A stretch of 64,000 bases of DNA from the NCBI GenBank assembly GCA_017506865.1, contig JAFCMP010000528.1, positions 1 to 64,000 on the forward strand, in the 5' to 3' direction. Shown piece after piece: positions 32,025 through 42,763 of this stretch (position 1 is the first letter of the stretch; each line of letters begins with the position of its first letter). Source of the stretch: Tribonema minus (Eukaryota > Sar > Xanthophyceae > Tribonematales > Tribonemataceae). Under the pieces are notes generated by a model. It was not told the DNA's origin and made no database searches. It worked only from the letters and a program-made list of their open reading frames with translations. Made by a program: the position numbers and the translations under genes.

Positions 32025-33139
32025 AACGCTATCAACTGGGTTTGGAGTGGTTGACTAGGGTCAGTGAGCCAAGATTCAAGTTGGCAGTGAATCGCGCCGT
32101 AAGCAAGAATGGTGCGGCTGCCCTGTCGTGTGCGTAATTGCTGCGATTCGCTTGAGCAGTCACGAGTTACCACTGCTCAGCAGTCCATGCCTGTCACTTC
32201 ATGATGGGGTTCGATAAGGTGAACGGCTCAACTCATAATCCGCCCCACCCTTTTTCCCTCTATATATCAATGAAGCCTCACCCCCTTTTTTTGCTCTTAT
32301 TTATAAAATAAGTCGCCCCATGGGCTTAACTATAGACAATACGGTATGCATACTTCAAGTTCTATACCCATGATAGTATACCTACATGCTCACAGCTCGC
32401 CTTCCAAATACCTACCGTGTCAGCGATACCTGCCTTATGCATCAATCATGCGCAATTCGCTGCTGGTCTACTACACGCGATTGCCCAGTCATGTCTGGCA
32501 CAACAAAGCACAAATGGCTGCTTTATGGGCAGCAGTGCCAGTGCCATGTCGCACATGCAGCTTGCTGGATTAACGTACCATTTTAATGCAAGTGCTTCAG
32601 CAGCATTGGCTAGTATCTACTCTGCAACTCCTGATGCTGCTGCGTGCTGTACCTACACACTCACTGATGGCATGCGCATTCATCCTGACCATGTCGCTGC
32701 ACAGCATGGCTTCACAACAGCCGCAGCGTTCGAGTTACTTTTGCCGACTACTCTGGTTCAACCCTGCATTTACATTCTGTACGCTCTTGCTGCGTGCAGG
32801 CATGCCCATGCTGGCGTCAGCAGTGCCCAGGCAGTAGAACAAGCGTCACCACAGGAGCGCACCTCGTTAGTAACATGTGTGGCGCTCATGCCAGCTTGGA
32901 GGCCCTGGGTTGTGCCGCACACTATGAATGAGGACTTTCAGCAAATGTCTCAAGTATTTGAGCCTCTCTGAGTCAGTACTGCTTTTGTCGTTGCGGGCCT
33001 GCACATGTGCACCACACTCATGCTGGCTGATGGACGTTCTTCAAGTAGCTGAGGTGGCTGGGCACAGACAGGTAGTGTGAGACACATTTTGCCTGTCATA
33101 CGACGTCAAGCACATGCTGACACATCATTGACACTAACG
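32025..33139. other. Gene-free stretch
   Basis: The longest ORF (32417-32971, 184 codons) has no domain and is within chance expectation for this much DNA. I see nothing else here. Confidence 0.4.
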
Positions 33140-33700
33140 TCTTGACTCTGAGGGATTCATGTCATGTGGCAATGGGCATCGATCATCGCATGATAGGGTG
33201 CGTGGAGTGCGATGCCAGATATGTGATGTCAAGTGCTTGCGTGCACGCCATTTACATCAAGACGATGGGGCACTGCATGCATCACATGTGGTGTAGTGCG
33301 TATCAGCATCTCATGAAGTGCCATGATGTCTCTGCACTGGGCATGGGCACATCTTGTCATGTGGCACTGCTGCCGAGCTCAAGATGTGCAGGCAGGGTAT
33401 CATGTGATGTTGCTACGGTACCAGCACTTAGATCATGGCAGCATCATGTGAAGACCATGTGATCAGGACATTTAACGCAGAACAGGCAAGTAACATCTCG
33501 GCAGCTGGGATGGACATCTTTGACAAAATTCATTGAGCAGCATGCATGACCATTGCGGACTGAACGCTTTGCACTTCTCAGCGGTCAAATCCGCGTACAG
33601 AGCATTGCTGTGATGTCACGATATCCCCCCCATAATCATCATGTGACTCCGATGTAACATTTCATGATGCCCTGACATCACAGAACCACATCACTGACAC
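33140..33700. repeat. Second cluster of CATGATGT/ACATCATG motifs
   Basis: Variants of CATGATGT, CATGTGATGT and TGATGTCA occur about ten times in 560 bp, as in 17649-18140. No gene is visible. Confidence 0.4.
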
Positions 33701-34028
33701 CCCCGCCTGTCCACATGTGGCCTGCACCCCCAGCGTGTGAACTTTATTACATTGTTTTTTTTGGTGTGGTGACTCTCACTCAACCTGCTCTTTATAAGTG
33801 TGCATGCTTGCTTTGTGCCGTCTAGCTTGTATGGGAGCGATGTGCGCAATACGTGTAATGCTGGCGGAGAGCGTTGTGCAATTAATGCTGATGTTTTTGT
33901 TGCACAAGAAATTCGGACTGCGCTGCATGCATTATCGTTGTGCCACAAACTGCTATGAGAGAGTTCTCAGGCACGAGGCGTGGTGCACTGGTCAGGTACT
34001 AGTACATTGCGTTGTCAGCTCATTGCAG

Positions 34029-34482
34029 ATGGCGATTTCGGCACGCGTGATGGGCCACATGGCTGTCAAATGGGAGACAGGTGGCTATGGGGATTATGTG
34101 GGGGAGGACTTTGGCGAGGGGCAGGAGCTGGATTGGGATGGGCTTATGATAGTTTCGAAAGCGGTGGTGTTTTGTTGCGTATTGCGTATATTCGCTTGCT
34201 TTGTCGACTTGTCAGGCCAAGGGGTTGTAGACCTACACAATAAAAGTACATTGCAAGCGCTGGCCTTTCTCGACGGCCACAAGTAAATACTCTAAGCATC
34301 GACATATAAGCAACGCACATTTGTAATGACACATCTTCATGCCCGCGCTCAACCTTCTCATAATCACCAGGTGGCCAACTGCGTCTGCAAGATACGCATA
34401 AACATGGAGTTCTTCATACAACTTTCCGCAAGGAGGTGGAGTTCCCAGCAGCAGGAGAGCCGAACTTCTGCCCATGCAGCTG
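34029..34482 (+). CDS. Exon-like segments, unrecognised
   Basis: An open segment begins after TCATTGCAG at 34029 (MAISARVMGHMAVKWETGGYG...). A second, 34371-34482, lies between AATCACCAG and CAGCTG/GTGCGT. In one frame the second contains FPAAGEPNFCPCSWC, a Cys-rich motif. Frames and continuity are unresolved. Confidence 0.25.
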
Positions 34483-34733
34483 GTGCGTCAACGGTGTGGG
34501 GGCGGAGCGCATAAGGCAGAGGTGCGCAAGCGTTTCAGGAACTGCGGGCAACCCAACTGCGTGTCAATGCCTGTCCTCATTGAACGGTGCTGATCGTCGT
34601 CAGCAGGGGTACGATCGGGGGACCGTGGCATTCGTATGCTGTTGGTCGAGCCTAATCAATGTGAGTTTCTAAAGCTCAACCATGTGAACCATGCAAACGT
34701 ACTCGAACAATGGCTTCGTTGTGTGCAGAACAG

Positions 34734-35095
34734 GCGGTGCTCGTCCCCAGCCAGTGTCACTGGGAATATTGAGCTCGAGCAGTTCGACGCCGTGCACACT
34801 CATCATCCCTGTCAACCACATGCAACTCTAACCCTTTGATAATCCTGAAATCCCCACCCCTACTTGCAAATGCAGGCGGTCCTCGTCCCCAGCCACAAGT
34901 ACTTTGAGCTCACCCCAGTCCAACGTCGCGCCCACCAACGTTCACCACATGCCGCTTAAACTAAAACGTTACTGCAACTGCAACTACTAGTAGCACACCA
35001 TGATAACCCTCCAGCTCCGAGCTCACCCCGTTCAAGTGCCCTGGCAAGGCCGCCGCGGTCCTCGAGCCCAGCCACAAGTGCTTTGAGCTCCACCA
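34734..35095 (+). repeat. Three copies of an exon-like motif (VLVPSHKYFEL)
   Basis: Related blocks start at 34734, 34876 and 35054, each with GCGGT.CTCG..CCCAGCCA; the last two continue as CAAGT.CTTTGAGCTC. The first two follow AG acceptor-like sites. Translated, they read AVLVPSQ..., AVLVPSHKYFELTP and AVLEPSHKCFELHH. This looks like local duplication of one exon with later decay. Confidence 0.45.
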
Positions 35096-35620
35096 TTTTG
35101 GCGCTGGGGGCGCATCACTGTGAACTACTACACAAAACATTACGCTAATACTGAGCCTCTCACCTAGTGCATCATGAGCGTATGTTCACAGACTCAATGT
35201 ATGCATGCTTGCGGGATGTGCTGGCATCTGCATGCTCACCATGCATGCTTGACACTGGTGGCGTCGCCGCACATTGTTGCATACGACGCCACACTAGTGA
35301 ACGACGCTATGCTCGCAGCTGATGACAACCTTGCTCAAGAGGATGCGTCCTTCAGCGCGACTATGGAGGCTGCACTGCAGGACAGGCTGCGGAAAGACAG
35401 GCGGCATCGGGCGTGCAGAATTCGACATGTAGGTTAGCGACGCAGTACTTACCCCCGCTGGGCCAGCCGTTGTGTAGCAAGTGTTAGTCGGTGTAGCACA
35501 CTACACTACTGGTGGCTGTTGGTTGGAGTAATATGAAGTTGCAGTCACATAATGCGCAGTGTCAGCGCGAACGACGTTGTTTTGCTGGTTCGAGTGGGTT
35601 AAAATCAATACACTCTGATC
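35096..35620. other. Gene-free stretch
   Basis: An 87-codon ORF ending at 35437 has a protein-like acidic second half (…MLAADDNLAQEDASF…). It has no acceptor or domain to support it. I see nothing else up to the telomeric array. Confidence 0.35.
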
Positions 35621-35671
35621 GGGTTAGGGTTAGGGTTAGGGTTAGGGTTAGGGTTAGGGTTAGGGTTAGGT
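35621..35671 (+). repeat. Interstitial telomeric repeat (GGGTTA)8
   Basis: About eight and a half perfect GGGTTA units run with no variation. The array lies between ordinary sequences, not at a chromosome end. Its unit is TTAGGG, unlike the TTTAGGG of land plants or the TTTTAGGG of Chlamydomonas reinhardtii. Confidence 0.9.
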
Positions 35672-36130
35672 TTCACAACTGGGAGTGCAGTGGCGGTATT
35701 TTCTTCTTTGACTGGTGCTGGTGCATGTGATTTCAATTTGGCATGCAATCAGTTTGTATGTGCTGCAATATCATGCACTGCATCACACACAACCATGGCA
35801 TACTTTATTTGATTGCATGGCATGTTGCAGCGCAGAAGGTGCACCTAGCATGCAATCACCCAATATCTGCATGGAAGCAGACGACAGCTGTTATCTCAGA
35901 CATAATTTTACACAGCTGAAAAGTAATAGCCCACTCTGCTGTTTGCAGTTTGCTGTTTGTGAAAGTGAGCGTCTATATGCACTGAAGACTATAGTCGACA
36001 GCTAAACTATCACAGACATTACTGTATACAGCTGAACAGCAACAACCCATTTGCTGTTCGGAGTTTGCATTCTGTTGATATGATATTTATATACACTTTG
36101 GTCCGCTCTATTATTGAACCAGTAGTTGAG

Positions 36131-36143
36131 TTGTAAAGTGTAC
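36131..36143 (+). repeat. 13-bp direct repeat, probable target-site duplication (left)
   Basis: TTGTAAAGTGTAC occurs here and again at 39543-39555, exactly bracketing the retrotransposon fragment. This is the duplication expected of target-primed reverse transcription. Confidence 0.65.
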
Positions 36144-39100
36144 GTATGGACTTGTATTTATAAAGGCCCAAGGGAGGCCGGGTTGCCTATGCAATCGAAA
36201 AGCCTGCGTCAACGCAGCAGCCTAGTCTGCGCTGTGCCCTAGGAGTTTGGATACCGGCGCCGCAACACAGCCCAGCATTCGCGCTCCACGTGTGTATGCC
36301 ATGACGCGCTCCGCCAACTCTCGCGCCAGCGATATGCTCAGCTCAATGTGGATCTGACGCTTAGCTAACCCGGCCTTGCGTAACACATCTGCCTTCCCTC
36401 CCCCTGAGCACAGTGCTGAGTGCATTGCCAACTCCTTAACAAAAAGGCTTGTCTGCTTGCCCAGCCGTCCGTACGACTCCTGCACGAATGGCACAAAAGC
36501 CCAAGATGACGTCAAGGTGCCGGTGTGGTGCTTGACCTTCGCGTCCTCCCCCACCCCAGCAGCATAGCCGTCCGTGTTCGAGGCATTTGTTTTGCCTGTC
36601 AGGTACGAGCTCGCTGTGGGCGCGCGCACACTTGTGTCTAGCACTATTCCCTTGTTACGGTATGCACTGCTAAAGTGCAGACACCCTGGGTCAATGACTG
36701 TGTCCGCCCGATACCCCGGTACCTTGAAGACGCTAGCGTCCTCATTGCGGACAATAGAGACATGGTGCTGTCTCAAGATGCGCTGTAGGCACCGCTTTTG
36801 GGCAGTGTGTGTCGCGTTGCGCCCCCGTATGTGCTGGCTGGGGCAGCTGATCGCATGCGTGGAGGTGGGGCTCACGTCACTGCACCGCCATGCGCACACC
36901 TCGCCCTGTATGCCCCACCCGTCTATAAAGATCGCAACCAAAATCATCGTGGCTGCTGCCATACTGGACATGGGCGCCGCACCCGGGCGGTCATTGGCAG
37001 CGGGTGGCACGCTCATCCACGCCATTGCCCCGGACGCACGCTGGCTGCGCAGCTGCGCCAGGACCCGCGCGCTAGCCTGTTGGCGGCGGCGGCTGGTGTC
37101 ACGCGAGTCACCAATAAGTGTAGCCTGCGTCGGCTTGCCCACGGCACCAGCCGAGGCAGCCTCTAGGTCCTCCACCAGGCAGTCCTCGTATTGACGTCGA
37201 AGAACATTTGAAAGGCCGGCTTGTAGTCCGTGCGTAAAGTGACCGCGCCGGCGGCGGGGCACTACCTTCCTGCAGATCTCGTCAGCATAGGCCTCCCAGT
37301 CGTCCTCCTGCCCGCCGCTGCAGCTGCTTTCTTCCGCGCTAGTTTGTGTTTTAGCGGGCGTGGAAGAGGCAGCCGCGGCAGCGGCTTGAGGGCCAGGTAC
37401 TGTCGCCGCCGCAGCGGCCGCCTCGGCGCCAGGCACAATGCCGTGGGTGTGTGGGGCTGGCTCAGTGGTCCCCGTCTCCGTGACGGCAGTTGCGGCGTAG
37501 ATCGCTTGCACCGCAGTGGGGAGCGTCGACGCTGCGGCCGTCGTATCTGCTGCCCACCGTAGCAACGATGCTGGGAGCTGCTCGGCCACAGCTGTGCGTG
37601 ATTTTTCGCCGCCATCAGCTGTCAGCGCTCGCGTAGAGCGTCGCACGGCCTCGATGATTGGCGGCAGTCCCTGGTCCTCGCGTATTGCGCATGAGTGCTG
37701 CGCGAACCAGGTGACTGCGCCGTGTTCGTCAGTGCCGAGCCTCAGGGCCCCTGCTGCCACAGTGGCATGAATTATTGCAGGCCGCAGTGTTGTGCATGCC
37801 TGGGCCGTGTATGCGGCTGGTGCCAGTAGCCCCAAAAGCGGCCCAGACCGCCTCGTCGCTCCGGCAACCGTGACGCCCGCAGTGGCACTGCGATGTCCGT
37901 GAGTTCTGGCGGGCCCAAGCGCGGCAATACCAGCACGCTGCCACTGCTGGCTACCTCATTGTCACCAGCAGTGCAGGCGGCCAGCAGGTGTGACTTCATG
38001 ACTGCCGCGGTAGCGCAGCCGTGCAGGTGCAGCATGCGTTCAAGCGTCCATGCACAGAACCCGTCAAATGCGTGCAGCCATGTCTCACTCAAAGCCGTGT
38101 CAACGACCCGAGCTAAGAAGCCCATGCGCTTCGTCAGTGACCTGCGCAGAATGAACTGTGCTGCCTGTAGGTGATGCCGCGCCATTCCAGCTAGCTGCCA
38201 CGACAATCGCCATGTCCCTGCGTCAACAAGATGCTTGCTCATGGCAGCATGCACATAGGCTGGGTGCCCTACCGGTACCCCGACCGACGTAAAGCCCTGA
38301 CTTGATTCTCGCATGGTGGCGTCCACAAACGGTATGTCAAGGGCGCGCAGGCGTGCTCTGGCCGCTTCATCAAACACTGTGCCGCGCATGGCGATGGCCA
38401 GCGACTTGTCTGGTCGAACGCGTAGGCCCCCTGCCGCAAGCCGACGGATCACCTCTGCCACCCCAGCGGCCGCTGCATCGTCGAAGTAGGCAGCTTGCAG
38501 CACGTTGAGGTCATCCAGGAAAGCGCAGTGCGGGGCTGGCGGTTCCGCTGTGCTGTGGCCGTAGGCCGGCATACTGCCGGGCGTCGCATTCACTCCATCA
38601 GGGTAGAAGAGTAGGAAGGCCGCCGCCACTGCAAAGTACAGCGGCCCTAGAGGGTCCCCTTGCTGGCACCCTAGGTGGGAGCAGATAATGCGAGCTTCAC
38701 CGTTCACCTCCACTCGCATCTCTGGGGCAGTGTCACCACAGTGTACGGACTCAAAGTGCGGGAGCAGCTCCGGACAGAAGAGCATAAGTCCCCGCACAAT
38801 GGCGGCGCGATCCACACTGTTAAATGCGTTCTCACAGTCCAGCTGGATTGTGGTGCCATACAGCTCGTGCCACACGCGCGCACGCGCTGCCACATGCTCG
38901 ACGCCAGACCGGTATCCTACGCCAAACTGCGACATGGAGGCCAGCAGCCCCGATATTTTGCCCTTGACACTCCGTGCCGCTGTGGACCCGAGGAGTCTGC
39001 GCCAGACACTGGAGCAGGCGATCGGACGCCGCTTCTGCCCTATGCCTGAGAGGGCCGCGGCGCGGAGAAGCCGTTGCGATTGCTCCGGCAGCAGTTCGGG

Positions 39101-39542
39101 CTCAACAAGCAGCGTCGTGAACACCTTGGCCAGGTGATGGGCGAATGCCGGTTCCATCACATCCGATTCTGAATCACCAGCTAGTCCTGGCGAGGCACTG
39201 CCCACGGGGCGGGTGGCTGCTTTCACTGGTGCACCAGGCCCAGCGGCCATCAAGAGGTGTTCATAGCGTAGGCCGTCCAGCCCTCCTGCCTTCCCCGCCC
39301 CTGCTCTGGACAAGGTCGACAGTATGTCTGTCGCCTCCACCTCGAGGCGCCGTCCGGCTGCGCTGGCAGCATCCTCAGGCCTATCGCTGCGATCATGCGC
39401 CTGACCCGAGTCGAAGACGGGACTGCCGCTGCCAGCGGGCCCGGCGGTTGTTGCCACCCCTGCGCCGTGCAAGCAGTGCCGCCGGGCGTCGCGTACCTGG
39501 CCGCGCACTTGCTCCATTGGCGTATCGACTACCCCGGGCCGG
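36144..39542 (-). mobile_element. 5'-truncated RLE-type non-LTR retrotransposon
   Basis: The minus-strand element contains the 3' two-thirds of a LINE: reverse transcriptase, linker, Cys/His knuckle and restriction-like endonuclease. A short 3' UTR ends near 36144. It is flanked by the 13-bp repeat TTGTAAAGTGTAC. The N-terminal zinc fingers are missing, as expected from 5' truncation. It belongs to the same broad family as the copy at 1-4563 and is more complete at its 3' end. Confidence 0.75.
36222..37835 (-). pseudogene. Retrotransposon C-terminal half: Cys/His knuckle and restriction-like endonuclease
   Basis: The 537-codon frame continues the upstream reverse transcriptase ORF in another frame (LLAPAAYTAQA... 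follows the GGLG segment). A CAWRC...HAISC knuckle (about 36840-36900) precedes the nuclease core: RADTVIDPG (about 36690-36717), VLDTSVRAP (about 36625-36650) and a Lys in VKHH (about 36527). That order fits the PD...D...K pattern of the endonuclease in R2-type elements, which nicks the target DNA. The stop is at 36222, followed by a short 3' UTR. Confidence 0.7.
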
Positions 39543-39616
39543 TTGTAAAGTGTACTTGGCAAACAACAGGAACAGTAAACTGCAAAAGCAAACAGCAAAT
39601 GCGCCATCATCGCCAC
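37772..39616 (-). pseudogene. Retrotransposon reverse transcriptase ORF, frameshifted at its 3' end
   Basis: Reverse transcriptase motifs are complete: LDCENAFNSVD (motif A, about 38815-38845), GCQQGDPLGP (motif B, about 38650-38675) and CAFLDDLNV (motif C, about 38505-38530). The first ~25 residues up to 39543 come from flanking DNA and the target duplication. After GGLGR the frame is lost at a TTTTGGGG run (about 37850) and the protein continues in the overlapping frame of 36222-37835. This looks like a one-base indel; a programmed -1 shift is the less likely alternative. Confidence 0.75.
39543..39555 (+). repeat. 13-bp direct repeat, probable target-site duplication (right)
   Basis: This is an exact copy of the TTGTAAAGTGTAC at 36131-36143. 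Confidence 0.65.
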
Positions 39617-39754
39617 AGCCTGTACAACAATATAATGTCTGTATGAAATAACTGACAGCCATCACTATCACATGTACCACGAAATGTAGACGAACAGCGA
39701 TACTCCATTTGCTGTGTGCCATTTGCGGTTTGTGATCATGAATCTGGAGAGCCC

Positions 39755-40260
39755 TGATGTAGAGCAAGCTCAATCCTTATTGGACATGGCGGCTTACTCT
39801 GTTCCTTGACCTTACAATGGTAACCTACGTGTTCGAGGTTGGAAATGTTGAGCCCTCAGGCAGTGGAAGTTACGAATACTTTTCTTGAAAAGGCCCAACC
39901 TCAGCCTCAGGAACTTCAAGTGTACACCAAAGTTCAAGGTTGTATTGTAAGGCCAGTATGGTGACTGCTGATGTAGGGAAAGCTTGAACCTCTCTCATAA
40001 CCTGACCTCAGTTACAGTTTCGATCTTGAGCCATAATTATTTGCAGTTTGCGAATACTGTCCTCGACAGGCCCGGCCTCAGGAACTTCAACTGTACAATT
40101 GAGTTCTGTGCCGTAAGGCTAAGTATGGCGAGCACGTATGGACTTGTATGGCGAGCACTCATGTAGGGATAGCAAGAACCTTACTCAGCCTGACCTCGCC
40201 TACACTTTCGATCTTCAGCCATAATTATTTGCAGTTTACCAATCACTGCTCGCGGCTCGC
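39755..40260. repeat. Degenerate tandem repeat, unit ~190-215 bp
   Basis: Units start near 39755, 39969 and 40161 with GATGTAG.G.AAGC..GAACC and share GACCT...TTTCGATCTT.AGCCATAATTATTTGCAGTTT. GGCCTCAGGAACTTCAA..GTACA closes the first two. No gene is present. Confidence 0.6.
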
Positions 40261-40332
40261 GGTCGCAACTAGGACATGACCGTTGTTATTGGCCTTGTTA
40301 AGGAAAGCACTGCAGTATCTTGACCTCAATGT

Positions 40333-40512
40333 TTTGACCTGCAGTCGTAAGCCCGCAAGGCACCCCTGTTGTAAGGACGTGTCAATGAGAGTAGTGCAGC
40401 AAGTTGTGCCCTCGATGCCTGACCTGCAGTCAAAAGCGTGCGAGCCACCCATGTTGGATGGATGTGTTGCAGAAGAGCAATGCATGCAAGTTGTGTCTCA
40501 GTCCCTGACCTG
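40333..40512. repeat. Tandem repeat, unit ~87 bp (two copies plus a partial)
   Basis: Units begin TTTTGACCTGCAGTC, GCCTGACCTGCAGTC and CCCTGACCTGCAAGC and share CACCC.TGTTG.A and GCAAGTTGTG blocks. They fill the space between the two retrotransposon pieces. Confidence 0.55.
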
Positions 40513-40572
40513 CAAGCTATGTGAAAAATACTATTCAATCAGAAACTCAGCAGTCATTTGATAAATTGGAAG

Positions 40573-41343
40573 TCACAGTGAAGTGTTGGGCCTGCAGACC
40601 GCTGCAACAATGGCCCACACAGACAAACCGAGGGGCCATCCCCACACGCTCACTTCCTGTAGGCGTTGCAGCAGGAGCGTGTGCCCGCTGTCCTCACTGT
40701 CCGTTTCATTTGTGCCGTACCGAGCGCGTGTCTCGTACGTGTCGAATTGCTCACGTGTACACGCAGGTTGGGCTGCGGCATGCGTGGTCAGTTGACGCAT
40801 CGATGACATGCTGGCCCCTTGTTTGCCCGCCCCCTGCGTGACGTATGCCACCATCCCGTCCAGCAGTGCCTTGCGCATGGCAAGTACCAGCGCTGGGGCC
40901 GGCAGTCCTTGCTCAACTGCGACGCTGCCTATGCCGTGTAGAGCTGTATGAATCAAGCAGTTGCCGTTGCCCACGTTGCTCGTGGGGCGAAGCTCCCCAC
41001 CACGCGCTAGCGTCGCTGTGTTTTCTCCAAGCGCCTGTTTGTGGAGTGCAGGCCTGCAGGCCCGTGTGCCAAGTAAAAACCATAGTTGGTGGCTTTTGCC
41101 AGCGCGTCTTACTGCTCCTCCACGGTGACTGTATGGCACGGTTGAGGGTATCCGGGTCGCCACCGTGGCGGTGGTGACCTTCGCCGGCCGGCCCGGATGT
41201 ATTGGTGCTGAAGGGGCAGAGGCACCGCCCCTCGGCGGTGTGGTGGCGGTGCCAGGGTGCAGGAGAATTGTCGCCATGTGCCTGTCGCTCCTGCGTCCGC
41301 CGTCTGTGCTTACCTCTGCGTCGACTGCGCTTCCCACTGACAA
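40573..41343 (-). pseudogene. OTU-like cysteine protease domain, truncated
   Basis: The 256-codon ORF contains VGNGNCLIHTAL (about 40940-40975), which matches the catalytic-Cys block of OTU-fold proteases. Downstream are a MRKALLDGMVAYV helix and WGWPLGLSVWAIVAAVC, the position of the OTU W-x-(G)-x-x-E/L-x-x-x-A block. The ORF stops before the catalytic His would be reached, so the domain is incomplete. OTU proteases remove ubiquitin, and similar domains are known in some transposon polyproteins. Family assignment is by motif only. Confidence 0.5.
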
Positions 41344-42103
41344 CCATAGCCGTGACAGATGCTGTCTCGGTCATTGTTGCGTGGGTGCTGTTATCACCAG
41401 TCTGCGTACGTCTGACTCACCACGTTTCCCGGCTGGCTGGCGAGGCGACCTGGCAACGACCGGTTCCCTAAGGGAGAGTTGGTCAAACACCGCCACTGGC
41501 AGGTCGTTACCCTCATCTTGGAGGGAGAGCAAGCTGAACGATCTGATTCAAAAGCGGTGCGTAGGGAGTCCGGCCCAGCAGGGAATGTGTTTCAACTTCG
41601 TGGCGCGTCGCTTGCCGCCGGCCGCATATGCAGTCGGCGTGACGTGCGGCAGGGTCCAAGCTTGGTACCCTGTCGGCCAAGCGCAAAGCACCGTGACGCG
41701 AGCCCGATTGGGTGCAAGGGCCAGTGCACGTACCCTGCGCGCGAGTGCGCCAGCCGCCCCCAGCAAGCCTTGCCAGTGAGATCCTGTCGGGTCCCTGGGG
41801 CATTCGCTAGACTGAGCGCCCGCTGCGACAGCAGCTGCTGCACTGCCAGTGACTGCCAGGTGTGCTGGGCACACGATCGTTGCTTGACATCGTTGCGCTG
41901 CTATCGCTAGCACGACTTTCGCCAGGCAGCACACCCATTGTGCTGCTCCGGGTCAGTCTCGGCAGCGGCGCTGCCACACCATCCAACGTAGATGCATGGG
42001 CTTGCCTGGGGTCTACCCCCACTGGCAGGTGCTCGCATCCAAGGATTTTGCGTATGGGACCACATTTGCTAGCGGCAGCGAGCAGCGCGGCTGTTGCTTC
42101 AGG

Positions 42104-42763
42104 CTATTCCCCCCCACCAACAGCTGCACCACCCGCTGCCGCCGCGCATGTCATCATGATTGGTCGGGTGTGTATGTCAGCAATGTGATCATGGCCTGAT
42201 GCACGGTCACTGCCTGACAGTGTGCATGCTGTCGCGGCAATCGGGCCTGCAACTTGAAGGCAGTCGGCGCAGCGCCACACGTCGCACTTGTCCAGGGCCC
42301 CTAGATCACCAGATGGTGTCGGGGCGCTTGCTGCTGTGCGTATGATGAAGAGGTTGCCGCACCCATCGCAGACCTGCTCCAGGCCGCCGCATATTGGTCG
42401 GTGGTCTAGAAAAAGCTGAACATGCAGTTCTGCAAATTGCTTCCCCTTTCCTGTGTGGCGCATGCGTTGGTGCGCACATGCGTGTGCCGCTGGGCAATTC
42501 TTTCCCGGGGCCCGAGGATTTGCTCGCACTAATAGTATGAACTTGTCACACATACGGCAGTCCAGCCCTGGGATATCGACCTTCCGGTTGGCAGCGTGTA
42601 TCTTGGCGGGCGCCAAAACTGTCATAGCGGTGATGCCGGATATTGGGTGCCCGTTGCGACTGTTACCGTCAGAGGTGACGTCGCCGCCTGACAGAGAGAC
42701 GCCGCTGCCTGCTGGCTGCAAAGACCGGGACGTGATCCGTCTCTGGTGACCCGCTGGCCCCAT
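42104..42763 (-). CDS. Zinc-finger ORF, likely N-terminal part of a retrotransposon protein
   Basis: The 219-codon ORF has LDCRMCDKF...HACAHQRMRH (CxxC...C..H), then VCDGCGNLF and WRCADC, giving a finger plus ribbon. The order and spacing parallel the CNLC...H / CALCKNLF...HCRKC modules in the plus-strand element. Nucleic-acid binding is likely. The C-terminus is low-complexity Ala/Gly. Confidence 0.45.
   Translation of the reverse strand: MGPAGHQRRITSRSLQPAGSGVSLSGGDVTSDGNSRNGHPISGITAMTVLAPAKIHAANRKVDIPGLDCRMCDKFILLVRANPRAPGKNCPAAHACAHQRMRHTGKGKQFAELHVQLFLDHRPICGGLEQVCDGCGNLFIIRTAASAPTPSGDLGALDKCDVWRCADCLQVAGPIAATACTLSGSDRASGHDHIADIHTRPIMMTCAAAAGGAAVGGGE

Larger units (their letters stand above)
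40573..42763 (-). mobile_element. Probable 5' part of an RLE-type retrotransposon (zinc fingers + OTU-like)
   Basis: Consecutive minus-strand coding segments (42763-42104, about 41934-41548, 41374-40573) are all GC-rich and contrast with the flanks. The first has paired CxxC zinc motifs arranged like the N-terminus of the plus-strand element at 1-4563. The last has an OTU-protease-like motif. Several frame changes and stops separate them. No reverse transcriptase follows directly, because 1 kb of repeats intervenes before 39542. Confidence 0.5.

Noticed and set aside
32417..32971. 184-codon plus-strand ORF
   Set aside because: There is no domain, and about one such ORF is expected by chance in six frames of this window.
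37230..39651. Plus-strand ORFs of 80-168 codons opposite the reverse transcriptase
   Set aside because: They are antisense shadows of the GC-rich retrotransposon frames.
36143..40149. Shared 15-mer CGTATGGACTTGTAT at 36143 and 40135
   Set aside because: One or two matches of this length are expected by chance in a 64-kb window, and the flanks do not match.
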